Positions 9,186 through 20,056 are shown, numbered from the stretch's first letter. The stretch: 64,000 nucleotides of DNA from Sepioteuthis lessoniana (GCA_963585895.1 OY757921.1:81995732-82059731); one strand, 5' to 3'. The notes: a model not told the origin generated them from the sequence alone. Program-made: numbers and translations.

Positions 9186-9213
9186 AATGAATATTGTATT
9201 TGTTATTTTAATT

Positions 9214-9537
9214 TCAAAGCTGCATTTTCAATAAATAAAGCCCCTGTATGGGCACATCTGTAATTTCTGCTAGGTGGGTTATTGAAAGTTGATTGCCTGG
9301 TCCTTGGGAGCCTTTCCCACCCCCAGGCAATACCTGCTGAGAAGAGCTAAGTTTATAGCTTAGTGCCCATGCTGCCCTGAAAGGAGAATGTCTAAGGGAT
9401 AAAGCATTTTTTGTGACAGCCATGCATGAGTCTTGATTCATGCATTCTCCCCAACTTCCAACTATAACATAAAATGACTTCATGTCAAATTTGACTTGGT
9501 CTGAAATTGAATAAATCCCTTTGGCAACCGCAGTCAA
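9214..9537 (-). other. Unassigned moderately GC-rich block with a 107-codon open frame
   Basis: The frame is open for 107 codons on the minus strand and shows no domain I recognise. A plus-strand AATAAAG near 9231 and the compositional step suggest a repeat. It abuts the family D SINE that starts at about 9530. Confidence 0.25.
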
Positions 9538-9669
9538 GGGTGACCCGAAGGCTCCCTTTTCAATAGCTACTACACCAGGGAGAGCACTACTTCATTCCCA
9601 GGATTGAACCACTCTACCCTTGATCCTTACCTTTATAATGCCGAGTGTTAAGCAAGGCAGCATCAAGTA

Positions 9670-9703
<34 letters not shown>

Positions 9704-9725
9704 TATGACTTGACCTAGCATCACT
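9530..9725 (-). mobile_element. SINE family D copy with a 30-nt internal A-run
   Basis: On the minus strand the family D body is recognisable: GGTACTTGATGCTGCCTTGC, GCATTATAAAGGTAAGGATC and a GGGAGCCTTCGGGTCACCC end. The head side is replaced by a T30 run on the plus strand (9672-9701). Other copies have 5 to about 28 bases at the same point. Confidence 0.8.
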
Positions 9726-10918
9726 TTGCAATATTTTGGTGACTTATTTGCTTTGTTCTTTTAATTGACAAAAAAAAAAAAAACAATTAAAAAAACAGTT
9801 AAGCTGCTAGTTTGTTGCTTTTGTTTTTTTTTTTATCCCAAGCTGATACCAATTCTTGTCCTTCAAGGTTATGAACTCCTTCACAGCAGTTCTTGGTTTT
9901 TAAAGTGTCACAATCATAGGAAGTGAGCTGTGGATTTGAACAAGTAATAATCTAAAAGAATTTACGTCTGGAGGAGCATATGCTTGGCGTGGCACCAGTT
10001 TAATTCCCTGAGTTCCTGAAGTTTATTCTCAAAACTCTCACAGATGCAGATATCTTACAAAAATTTGGTTAATACTAGTATTAAAAACAAGTTGCTTTGA
10101 TGATATTGCTTTTCAAGATCATTTTGTAAAATACTCTGACCCAGACTTTTAGTTCTAGTTAGTTCCATCAATAGGTTTAGTATTAGTTACTTGAAACCAT
10201 AAAATTGTGAATAAATTATTAGTATGAAAAATACTTACTTGAAGCTATAACAGTTAATTATTTGTTGAAATCATAAAATTGTATATAAATTATCAAACTA
10301 GATAGAAATACTTGAAACTAAATTTAAAAAAAAAAATGAAGTAAAATGGAAAATGTTTTTCTTTTGAATTTCAAAGTCTAACTTGTAAGTCTAGACTTGT
10401 AAGCAAAAATAAGTTTCTTTAAGAAAATGGATACTATTTTTCAGCCTTACTAGTCTTTGATCTCAAATGGTAATACCCATTAGGGTCCCATAGAACTGTT
10501 TAAAAGTTATTTGTATTTGATAGGCCTATGTGCAAAAAGAAAAAACTCTCTTAAACAATTACGCAAAAAATGTAAATAAGAGTGCACTTCCCTACTTCTA
10601 GGTATAAAATGATCCAAAATAAGTTTTCTTTAAATATTTCAAATATCATCCTGAAATGTCTTTAAAGACATGCAAAATTGAGAATGTCTTATTTTATTTA
10701 AATTGAATACAGATTTTACCGTTTTAATTTTCACTTTAAGTTGGATTTTTAGAAATTTACTGAGATATAAAATTTCTGAAATATGAACAAAAATGCTTTC
10801 TCTAATATTTTTATATAGTTTCCCACTAACCTATATGTAATCTTAAGATTTTTGATCACATGTATTAAAATAAATTTATTCAATTATTCATAATTTTTAT
10901 ACTATTTGGAAAAAGAAT

Positions 10919-10966
<48 letters not shown>

Positions 10967-12714
10967 CTTATTTTCATCAAGTATATGGAAATAATTGTCG
11001 GATTTATTTATTTATTTATTTATTTTTTTTTTTTTTTTTTTTTTTTTTAAGTTAAAAATTTCAATATTTCTTAGTTCTTTATTTAATAACATTTGATGAC
11101 TAATAGGGCATATTTAGATTGATTTAACACGTTTAAAGTTGTATTCATCATTCAGAGTCAGCCATTTTTAAAATATTGGTAATATTTAGAAAAAAAAAAA
11201 TATTTTTAAATTATCAAACATAAAAAAAAATACTTAAAATTATCCAAGAATTAACTTTTGCTTTTTGCAAACAAAGAATTTATTTTGAATTATCTTGGAA
11301 TAATTTTTCTAAATTTCTGCGATTTCAAGGGAAGTTACTCTTATGAAATTCCGAGCAACAGTAATCTCCCTTATACTTCAGGTATTCTGTTTTTCACTCC
11401 CCCTTTTAGAGAAGAGAGAAAAACAGTATTTACTGAATGAAAAAGTTTTTTGTTGGAAAAGCAAAACTTTTATTTTTACTTTATTTCTATTTTTTGATTT
11501 GAAGCAAAGAAAATTATAAATTTGGTATTTAAAAAAGTCTACTATAGTTAAGTCAAGTTTAATCTCAAGAGATTTTTTTTAAAGATCTATTGCAGTCATG
11601 GGTAAACAGTGAGGTTCACAAACCTTTTCTGAATGACTCATCAAAGACTTCAATTTTTCAAAATTTTTTTATAGAAAAAAATCTTTTTACGAAAGAAAAA
11701 TATTAACTTTACCTGGTTCTAAGATATAGTTATGCAGATGATCTTTTTATTTTAAAAAAATTACTTGAGGTAATTTGAATTATTATAATTAAAAAAAAAT
11801 AAATAAAAATAAAATTGTTTTTAGTAGTGTGTTAAGGTTTATAAAATGGCCATTGGTGAATGTTTTAAAAATAAAAAAATGTAGAGACACTGATGCCAAG
11901 AATTCAAAATTGGGCAGCAAAATAAGGAACCATTTCTTTTGGTAGAAGATTAAGAGAAAGAGTAGGAGTAAGAAGTAGGAGTTGGGAACAGTAGTTTGTG
12001 TAGGAGATTTGAAAAGGGAAGACACTAGGTAGAAGTTAGTTGACCACTAGAGTCCAGAATGGTCCCTAGGACCAGGAAACCACAGTGAACAGAACTCAGC
12101 GAGTTTGCTCCTGTATCAACAAAGTTTAAAAGACTTAACTTGATGTAAAAACCTAAATCTTATACCAAAATAAAACATCATTAATTCAAGTTTGTTATTT
12201 TCTAATAATTCCAACAAAGAAGAAATACAAGTGAAGCCTGCCTAATGGTGACACATGTCTCATGTGGGCTGCTTCTTGATAAAGGTATTTTCTGTATAGT
12301 TTTAAATTTAAACTTGGTCTAATTTATCATTAGTTTAAACACATTTTTGAATATTATGGCAACTTGCTGCCAAATATAAATTACTTTAACCAAACAATTA
12401 CAGATTAATATTTTTTGATAACTGATTAAAAGAAAATTTGTGAGTTTATTATCTCTTTTGATTTATCACTTGATTTTAAACAAATTGATTGATAACAATA
12501 AATAAATAAAAACTCATGAAATTGCATATATTTTCTGTGCTATTCAGAAATAGCATTTTCTTATGGTTATTTCAATTTTTTTCTATATTATATACCCAAA
12601 TCATTTGTATATAAGATACATGATTTACACAATAACTATATAATTAACTTTTTTCTGGCCATATGCCTCACCATAGTCAAGACAGGATGACCATATTAAG
12701 TGATATCTATAATC
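9726..12714. other. AT-rich, SINE-poor block with simple repeats only
   Basis: About 3 kb with no SINE, LINE or transposase traces. It contains (TA)n at about 10921-10962, a (TTTA)n tract merging into poly(T) at 11008-11048, and many short A or T runs. Open frames at 11258-11440 and 11789-12025 are low-complexity and not credible genes. Confidence 0.65.
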
Positions 12715-12890
12715 CAAACTAATGTTTAATGCTGTTACAGAGAAATATCCACTGGGATGTGTATTTGTTTATAATCTTCTTTATCCTAATATAAGCTTAT
12801 TATTGCTGCAAGCTTGTTGCATTTTTGTGTGAAGATGTCTGTGTATTTGCTCAAAATACTATATAAATTGTCATTTAAGACATAATGTAA

Positions 12891-13180
12891 CTATAAATTA
12901 TTTTTAGTCATAATTAACCAATAAAAAGTTTGGATAAATGCTAAATTTCGGTTACATTTAGCTGCTACGAATTCTAAAATGTTGGTGTGTATAAATTTTT
13001 TTTTTTTTTTTTTGCTTTGGTAGAGGCATGAGCGTAGCATGTCGCGATCAAGGAGGCGGCTTGGCTCTTTCAGAGTCATGCCGGGGTTTCTCTCGGAGCC
13101 GATATGATGCAAAAATAACCCGAAATCGGCAATGTAGACAGTTGCATCACTGAAGACCACCTTGATGCATCTAGGATGTA
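12891..13180 (-). pseudogene. Coding scrap inside the inverted-repeat element
   Basis: An 89-codon minus-strand frame contains VFSDATVYIADFGLFLHH and an Arg/Lys-rich patch (about the first 50 residues), and then continues into the arm sequence. The FSD triplet resembles the first catalytic block of mariner transposases, but the match is too short to assign. Confidence 0.3.
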
Positions 13181-13279
13181 TGATTGAAATGTATTATATA
13201 CAGGAAATTTTTTTTTTTTTTTTTTTTTTCAGAATTTCATAGCCCAAAGTTAGGGCTGCATATTGCACATGGAGTGGCT

Positions 13280-13490
13280 GAAATACTTTAAAAATTTTAA
13301 ACTGTCACTTGTAGTGCAAATGAATTTAGACAAGTGGCAATGATAATTCCATCGAGCTAAAGTCTTACTATGGTTATCATCCTATCTACAGAATGAAACA
13401 GAAATACTTTTAACATTTTAAACTGTCACCTATATGGTGCAAGTGAACTTAGGCAAATGGTGATGGTTGCTCCATCTAGGTAATATCAAA
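13280..13490. repeat. Two-copy imperfect tandem duplication, about 120-bp period
   Basis: GAAATACTTTAAAAATTTTA at 13279 recurs in altered form at 13401 (GAAATACTTTTAACATTTTA). Each is followed by ACTGTCAC and a similar run ending in a TCCATC-containing stretch. Part of the inverted-repeat element's interior. Confidence 0.75.
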
Positions 13491-13697
13491 CTGTTTTTTT
13501 TTTTTTTTTTTTTTTTTTTTGTGGGGTGGGGTGAGAAAATTGATATTTGAAAATTCTATTGGAAACAGCATCATTCTGATGTAACATGAAAAGAGCACAA
13601 AAAAACTCGAGAATTCGTGGCGGCTAAATTAACCGAAATTTAGCTTTTTAGCTAAACTTTTTATAGATTCATTGTAACTAAAAATAATTTATATCCT

Positions 13698-13968
13698 ATT
13701 TACCCAACCCCTCCGCTCGGGCAGGATATGACACAAGGTCAATTTTTAAGCGGAGTTTAACAGGTTTGAATTCAGAGTTTTCCTTCTCCTAGACTAGTTG
13801 CCTCACCAAGGCTGAAGAACCCAGTCTGTCCTACTATTTACCCATAGCTGGAGGTAGAATAATTGGATTCGTACTTTTCCCCAGGGTATTAGTGCTATGT
13901 GAAATGCAATCAGACTCATCCAGGATTTGAACTTGTGTCACGATAACCATTACACCAAGGGCACCTCC
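13698..13968 (-). mobile_element. SINE family A copy, near full length
   Basis: Plus-strand order is the complement of the tail (ACCCAACCCCTCCGCTCGGG), then the central block and the head (GATAACCATTACACC). It is inserted in the right arm of the inverted-repeat element. It has the typical length of about 270 bp. Confidence 0.92.
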
Positions 13969-14100
13969 AAAATATAAAAATAATTTATATAGTTACATTG
14001 TCTTAAATGACAAAATTTATATAGTATTTTGAGCAAATACACTGACATCTTTGCACAAAAAAGCAACAAGCTTGCAGCAATAATAAGCTTAGAAGCTCAG

Positions 14101-14191
14101 AACTCCATAATACTACAGACTTAAATGTTTGAGAAATTCTATCATGTGCCGATCAGGGTACAGGTAATTTGGTTGTTGTTATCATCTGACT
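14101..14191. repeat. 91-bp unit, copy 1 (copy 2 at 16239-16329)
   Basis: Identical to 16239-16329 except for one substitution seen (GATCAGGGTA against GATCGGGGTA). In this copy it interrupts the inverted-repeat element's arm and is flanked by a repeated AAGCTTAG. Confidence 0.93.
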
Positions 14192-14276
14192 CTTAGAAGC
14201 TTAGGAGAAAGATTATAAACAAATACACATCCCAGTGGATATTTCTCTGTAACAGCATTAAACATTAGTTTAAGCC

Positions 14277-14535
14277 CAGTTGGCTGGCACTGTAGAATAC
14301 ATCGACTGTATCTTTGCTGGAGGGTAAGACACCCACCCAACAAACAAGTGTCTTGATAGTGAGGCTCCAGTCTGTGGAACTCTGGAGAATATGGAGTACT
14401 CCTTTATTGCCTTCACTCCCAGGTCCACTCTGGCTTAAAGTGATAGCACCTGATAGGGTCCTATCTCAGAGTCAAATAGAACTGTTTGACAATTAAACTC
14501 TGTGCTAACAAATGTTAGAAATAGAACTGTTTGTT
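14277..14535 (+). mobile_element. SINE family C copy, tail incomplete
   Basis: The head region is CCAGTTGGCTGGCACTGTAG. The GTGTCTTGATAGTGAGGCTC, CTCCCAGGTCCACTCTGGC and CACCTGATAGGGTCCTATC blocks follow. The 3' tail module is missing. Confidence 0.88.
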
Positions 14536-14639
14536 CATTTAACAGCATATAAACCAATGAATGATGTTTAATTGAATTGTTAGTGATACATAACAATACT
14601 TGGAGCAATTTGACTGTGCACAAACAAATCATCATGTCA

Positions 14640-15395
14640 TGCCACTAGCACGGATATCCCTGACCCTCTCTCGCCACTTTTCCCTATCGTTCATCGCCTC
14701 TGGCAGGTCTTCAAGGCTACATCCCGTATCCTTACATAGCTGCTGAATGTATGTTCGTGCTGGTTGTCCTGCTTTTGCCCAGCCATATGTGGGGGGGGGT
14801 CTCTAGGAGTACATCACTTATGAGCTTGTCCCTGCTTCTCCAGCAGTGTCCTGCATGTCTGGTTCGTCTAACTTGGATAGTTTTTGTGATGGGAGGCAGG
14901 TGGCCGTCTAGTTGGTGTCTTGTTGGGTGTTGCTGCCAAGACTTGTTCAATATTGCTTGCAGCGTTCTTGTGTAATTGCCGTCTTGTTTCTTCTCCAGCT
15001 GTTTTGTTAGCGTCCATGTAGTGCATCCATACAGCAGTATCGATACAACAGCTGCCTGGAAGAAACTGTTTCATTTTATTGGTTAGGTCTGATTTCCATA
15101 TGATTGATAGCTGCGTATCGATGTCCTTTTCGGTTGATGAGATGCTGCTTCCTAGGTAAGTGAATTTGTCAACTAGTTTAAGAGGGGTTCCGTCTAGTGT
15201 GGAGATGTCACCTGTTTGATTATAGCCCATATATTCCGCTTTGTGTGCATTGACATGGAGGCCTCTGCCTGCAGCTGCTCATTCCAAACTATGCAGTAGT
15301 GTTTCAGCTTGGTTGGGTGTATTTACCAGTATTGCTATGTCATTGGCGTAGTCGGCATCAGTAATTGTTTTTGTGGGGTATCTTCTGCTTCTCGT
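14640..15395 (-). pseudogene. RTE-like LINE, reverse-transcriptase C-terminal part
   Basis: On the minus strand from 15395: a DADYANDIAILVNTP block (palm motif C), GLHVNAHKAEYM, GTPLKLVDKFTYLGSSISST, IIWKSDLTNKMK, and lower down a His-Gln-Leu stretch and TRHAGHCWRSRDKLISD. Stops and frameshifts occur, and the segment after IIWKSDLTNKMK looks internally deleted. The catalytic motif reads YAND at 15350-15339 where YADD is expected. The clade is inferred from resemblance to the abundant cephalopod/trematode RTE-type LINE; no endonuclease part is present. Confidence 0.9.
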
Positions 15396-15396
15396 C

Positions 15397-15656
15397 ATAG
15401 GACATGGACACGGCGACATGAGTTCAAATCCTGGACGAGACTGATTGCATTTCACATAGCACTAATACCCAGGGGAAAGGTATGAATCCAATTATTCTCC
15501 CTCCAGCTATAGGTAAATAGTAGGGCAGACTGGGTTCTTCAGCCTTAGTGAGGCAACTAGTCTAGGAGAAGGAAAACTCTGAATTCAAACATGGAAAACT
15601 CCGCTTAAAAATTGACCTTGTGTCATATCCTGCCCGAGCGGAGGGGTTGGGTAAAT
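15397..15656 (+). mobile_element. SINE family A copy, head truncated
   Basis: Starts at ATAGGACATGGACACGGCGA, so the first part of the tRNA-like head is missing. B-box, central block and the full tail (to GCGGAGGGGTTGGGTAAATA) are present. It directly abuts the LINE fragment. Confidence 0.92.
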
Positions 15657-15799
15657 AGGATCTTCTGCTTCTTAGTAAATAGAAATATTCATGTTAGATA
15701 GAAATACTTGAAAGCATTTAACTGTACAAAAAATGAGCTCAAACCCATATAGAAATGTATCTACAAAATATGTTTACGAATCATTTAATATATATTTGT

Positions 15800-15856
15800 A
15801 AAAACTGGATTTGGCATTAAATAACCAACAATGATTGATATGCCTTAAAACCCAAC
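15800..15856 (+). mobile_element. SINE C/B tail-only fragment
   Basis: ACTGGATTTGGCATTAAATA followed by a GATTGATATGCCTTAAAACC piece. No upstream SINE parts. Confidence 0.82.
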
Positions 15857-16238
15857 TTTATGTACCTCTTTGAGTAGCAATTACAGATTCACCAGTCTTA
15901 AAAGAAACATTTCAACAGCAAATGCATGGTGTTCACTGGTCCAAGCTATTATCTTAACTGCAATAAAAACAAACTGGTAAGACATTAACTATATATAGCT
16001 ATCATTACTACTTGCCTGTAAAAGTTATTACGTATGCATGAAAGAGAATGACAGTGTTGAATGAAAACTGTTTTGTAACTTGAAATTACTTCCCTTAGAT
16101 CATAGAATATTAGAGTATGAACTCTCCTGTTTTATAAGAGTAGTTTCCAGCACCACACGTTTTATGTACTTCTCGTCTAATAAATCAATGCTAAAAGCTA
16201 ACATTGCATTATTATTATTTATTCATCTCATACCACCT
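15857..16238. other. Unassigned AT-rich sequence
   Basis: No recognisable feature between the tail fragment and the 91-bp unit. Confidence 0.5.
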
Positions 16239-16329
16239 AACTCCATAATACTACAGACTTAAATGTTTGAGAAATTCTATCATGTGCCGATCGGGGTACA
16301 GGTAATTTGGTTGTTGTTATCATCTGACT
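16239..16329. repeat. 91-bp unit, copy 2
   Basis: Near-identical to 14101-14191. Its right end coincides, within a base or two, with the left end of the foldback element. Either the two were captured together or the foldback inserted at the edge of this unit. Confidence 0.93.
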
Positions 16330-16859
16330 GTTGCGGAGCCAATAAGCGAGTCAACCCCGCAAATGAATTTTAGTTTAATGCTTGTGAGTAGTGGCAACGA
16401 AAGACAATGAAGAGGATAAAGAGGCAAGGTAACAAATACAAGGATGGCAATTTATTGTCATAAATTACAAATGTGTATGTAAATGTCCGTGGTGGTTGCA
16501 TGTGGTTTTCAGCTAGATGGGTGATGTCGTTAGCTGGTATAGTCCAGTCTTAGATGCGCGCAGCTGGACGTTCGATGAGGGTTGCTGGCGTAGGTTGAGT
16601 TGTGGAGATACAGCTAGATGTTTGATGCGGGTAAGCTGAGGTTGGTCGGTACAGCAAGTCTCCACGAGGCTTGGGTCCTATGTTATCATGGTTGCACCCA
16701 CCTCATCGCCACTTCTAGTGGTAGATTCAACAACCTTTTTTTTTTTTTTTTTTTTTTTACGGTGCTTTTTAAGGGCTATGAGAGGTCTCTGGCGGTCATT
16801 TAATGACCAGTCGAAATAGACGGCCTGGAGGCAAACACGAAGAGGACTCACTAAGACCA

Positions 16860-17245
16860 GCCGGTCTTAACTATCGCTCGGTTTTGCTAGTCTGTTTGGC
16901 GCGCAGCGCTAAAGGCACAGGTTAGCCTTTAGCTCCCACTTTGATACCTCCGCAGCGCTAAGATAACGCCAATCTTAGTCGTGGACCCCCTGGCCTGTTC
17001 GCTCGACAGTGCAGAGCTTTGGCGCGCAAGCCTTAGCTATCGTCTCGATATGTCTGCACAGCTTTGGCACGCAAGCCTTAGCTACTGCCTGATAAGCTTG
17101 CACAGCTTTGGCGAGAAAAGCCATAGCTACCGCCAACGATATGCCCGCACAAGTTATCTGGCATGACAAAGTCATAGTTACCGCTAATGATACGCCCGCA
17201 CAGCTTACTGGCACGACAAAGTCATAGCTACCGACCATGATTCTC
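16860..17245. repeat. Degenerate tandem array, period about 48 bp
   Basis: At least five units between about 17003 and 17245 begin GCACAGCTTTGGCACGC or a variant and end in TAGCTACCGCC..GATATGCC. Earlier sequence (16900-16990) carries decayed units. Since 48 is divisible by three, the minus strand keeps an open 87-codon frame with a 16-residue repeat (17238-16975), most likely a by-product. Confidence 0.88.
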
Positions 17246-17249
17246 CGGC

Positions 17250-17640
17250 GATGCAGTCCACGTAACGACTCGCTGTTACGGACTACCCTAGCAATGCAGC
17301 ATCTCGTCCAAGTAATGACTCGCTGTTATGGACTACACTAGCATTGCATCATCTGGCCCACGTAACGACTCGTTGTTACGGGCTAGCAAATAGATCGACA
17401 CACCCCCGGTTAACCCAATGAAATGTCAAAACCGGGACATCGATTTACCAACAACTCTACCTACCTCAGCTATACAGCATCCAGTCCACGTAACGACCCG
17501 CTGTTATGGATTGCTCTAGCATTACAGCATCCAGTCCACGTAACGACCCGCTGTTACGGACTGTCCTAGCATTACAACAACAAGCCACGACGACTCGCTG
17601 TACTGGCTAGCAACCAAAACGACTCGACTGACTTCGGCTT
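17250..17640. repeat. Tandem array of hairpin units, period about 50 bp
   Basis: CGTAACGAC..GCTGTTACG or a close variant starts near 17261, 17311, 17361, 17489 and 17539, with a decayed copy near 17590. Spacing is 50, 50, 128, 50. Each unit contains an inverted repeat (GTCC/CGTAAC pairing with GTTACG/GGAC). The 128-bp gap holds a different sequence with a CCCGGTT...AACCGGG pair (17405-17437). Confidence 0.92.
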
Positions 17641-17985
17641 TCCGCAATGACTCAACCGACCTCAGCTGCCTGCAATGACTGTCCAACTGCATCCAATACC
17701 AGCATCAGACATCTAGCTGTATCTCCACGACTTGACCTACGCCAGCTACCCTCGTTGAACGTCCAGCTGCGCACAACCACGACTCGACCAAACCAGCTAT
17801 CGACGTAACCCATCCTAGCTGAAGACCACACACAACCACCACGGACATTTACATACACGTTTGTAATTCCGGCAATAAAATCGTCACTTTTGTTGTATCT
17901 GTTACCTTGCCTTTTGTCTTCCTTCCTTGTCTCTGGCTGTCACATACTTGCACTCATTAAACCCCTTAAATTCATTTGTAACAGG

Positions 17986-19697
17986 TCAACGAAAGTTAAA
18001 AAAGGAGAGGGAAGATTTGTAGGGAATAGAAATTTAAAAAATTAAATTAAAAATGATTATTAAAAATATGAAGAAACTCCCAGAAGCCCCTGACAGGAAG
18101 TGGGTAACTTTTCCACTAGTAGCAGTAGCCTTTTTACTTACAACCTATGACTAAAAACACCGAATAATGAACTTGTCAGAATCATAATTAAGACGCCATA
18201 CAACGGACTTAATGACTACAACTGAAAACACCGGATTTAGACATATCTCCCAGAAGCGTCTAAGATGTTAATGCTTTAAATACCAAATTTGGACATATAT
18301 ACCCAAGAATGACTAGCACTTTGACTGGGAGATTCAACCATTTCATTTATATTCAGGAAGAATTTCCTCACCCACTGAATGGTTGTAGAACCCAGAAATA
18401 AACGCAAAATACAAAAGATATCTTCGTCTCCTATCTTTTACTATCTTATTTCATATAATTCCTTTACAGCCTTCATATCCAAGAAGTTAAACCAGCAAGA
18501 TAACATGGGGTAAGAATAGAATAACCCAGAATGGAGTCAAATAGAAAACAAGATCATAAATTACCATTGAAACCCCATTGATCGTCGTATTCGGATAAAA
18601 ACAAAACCAGACGCCCTACCATTCAAACTCGCATTCCAACACTACCACAGACGGCTTATAGCTTACCGACTTATGTCACACACCATGCCACGATATCAAC
18701 ACAGCCGCTCGAGAATGACTTACACCCACTCTCCTCCTGGCCCTTTATCTGTTGGTAAAAGGCCCGTATCTCTCCTGACATACCAAATTTTATTTATCTA
18801 AAATAAACGGAATTAAATCTATTCCTCTCGTCCGTTATCTCTAGCAACCACACGCTTATTTATAACATGTGTCACCTAACGCCAAATTTTAGAGCTCGTC
18901 AGTAGGCAAGGGATGCAATTCCAACATCTTTAAAACTATTTAAGAAAATATGTTACAGGTAAAAAAAACAACCATGCAAAAACCGACCCCTAATTTCTTG
19001 TCCCAAAAGTGTTTATCATGTTCCCTGTAATCCACCATCCTGTTTTATACCCAACCTATGAACATTAATGGGTGTGTCCCATTCCTCATAAATACGTTAG
19101 ACACTATTGTGAGGGGGTGTAAATATTCAAAGTAGTCATCACTATCAGCAGCTACCTTCTTCACGCCACTGGCAAGTATTATATTTTGTTAATGTCATAA
19201 AGATTTCCATTTCTTTCCCAATCTCTGTTTTGGTTATTTCTCATTCAGTAACATTTTGTTAGGTTACAACAGACCCCAAATTTTCGGCTTTACTAGCCTA
19301 CAAAAATATTTCTTGAACATAAATAGAAAACATTGAAACACTTATATTTTATGTACAATACTGTAAATAATGTTGTCAAGACCTTGATGTAGCTTGCAGT
19401 GTTTACTTGGATATTCCAAACACACTAAAACTCCAAGAATACACTATAACACTGATAGTATAATAATTACATATGTAATTAAGTAGGCTGAGAAAGCATC
19501 ACATGACATCTCAAAAGTTCTAAAAGCTTAGCAAACCCAATGTTTCTGCATAGCCTTGGTATGTATAAAAACAAGCTCTTGTAAAATACACCAGGTTGCT
19601 TTTTATTTTTTTAAAATTTCCCCCCAAACCTGCAATTATTTGGGTTTTTTAAAGCAATAAAAAGAGGTTTATTTTAAGGTATTTTACTCAAAATTCA
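17986..19697. other. Unassigned; two LTR-like polyadenylation regions
   Basis: No open frame of interest. Sequences around 18355-18480 (AATAAACG at 18397 with pyrimidine-rich DNA after it) and 18560-18860 (GC-richer, ending with AAAATAAACGGAATTAAA) look like ends of LTRs or other transcribed repeats. I could not define boundaries. 18870-19697 is AT-rich with no recognised feature. Confidence 0.4.
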
Positions 19698-20056
19698 GAT
19701 TGCCCAGTTGGCTGGGGCTGTAGAATACACTGACTGCACATCTGCAGCGGGGTAAGACCCCCCCCCAGGAGTGTCCTGGATAAGTCACTAAACAGTCTGA
19801 TGGTGAGGTTCCAGCAGTGCTGGAGCTTTGGGGAATGTGGAGTACCTCTTCATTGCCATCGCTCCCAGGTCCACTCTGGCCCAGAGTGGTAACACCTGAT
19901 AGGGCCCTATCTATGGGTTAAATAGAACTAACAGCAAACCTATGCTAAACTGAATTCTTGGATTAAACTGAATAGTTTGAAATAGAAATGTTTTTGACAA
20001 TTAAACGGTGTACTTATGCTAAACTGAATTGTTTTGAATAGAACTGATTATTTGTA
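19698..20056 (+). mobile_element. SINE family C copy, interrupted
   Basis: The head is CCAGTTGGCTGGGGCTGTAG. The GTGTCCTGGATAAGTCAC block, the CTCCCAGGTCCACTCTGGC block and CTATCTATGGGTTAAATAGA follow, then the A-rich spacer with repeated CTGAATTGTTT. It is cut near 20056 by an LTR-like insertion. The 3' tail resumes at about 20700. Confidence 0.92.

Larger units (their letters stand above)
12716..14275. mobile_element. Long-inverted-repeat DNA element, nested insertions
   Basis: The left arm (12716-12980) pairs with the right arm in pieces: 13610-13690 and 13975-14275. The right arm is split by a family A SINE (13698-13968) and by a roughly 105-bp insert around 14101-14191. Landmarks in the arms are CCACTGGGATGTGTATTTG at 12749 and its complement near 14222. 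The interior holds a short coding scrap (13015-13180) and an imperfect duplication (13280 and 13400). It resembles a non-autonomous DNA transposon with arms of about 300 bp; superfamily not determined. Confidence 0.82.
16330..17985. mobile_element. Foldback-type element with internal tandem arrays
   Basis: About 1.66 kb, much richer in GC and CpG than its flanks. The left arm (16330 to about 16650) and right arm (about 17650-17985) are inverted copies. Matching landmarks are AGGCAAGGTAACA near 16422 with its complement near 17905, ATGTAAATGTCCGTGGTGGT at 16479 with its complement near 17850, and GAGATACAGCTAGATG at 16605 with its complement near 17718. Outer tips read TGTTGC and, inverted, TGTTAC. 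The interior contains a poly(T) run, unique GC-rich sequence and two tandem arrays. No transposase is recognisable, so any movement would need helper proteins. Confidence 0.88.

Noticed and set aside
17250-17640. CRISPR array
   Set aside because: The repeats are contiguous 50-bp units without unique spacers, in a eukaryotic genome, inside a foldback element.
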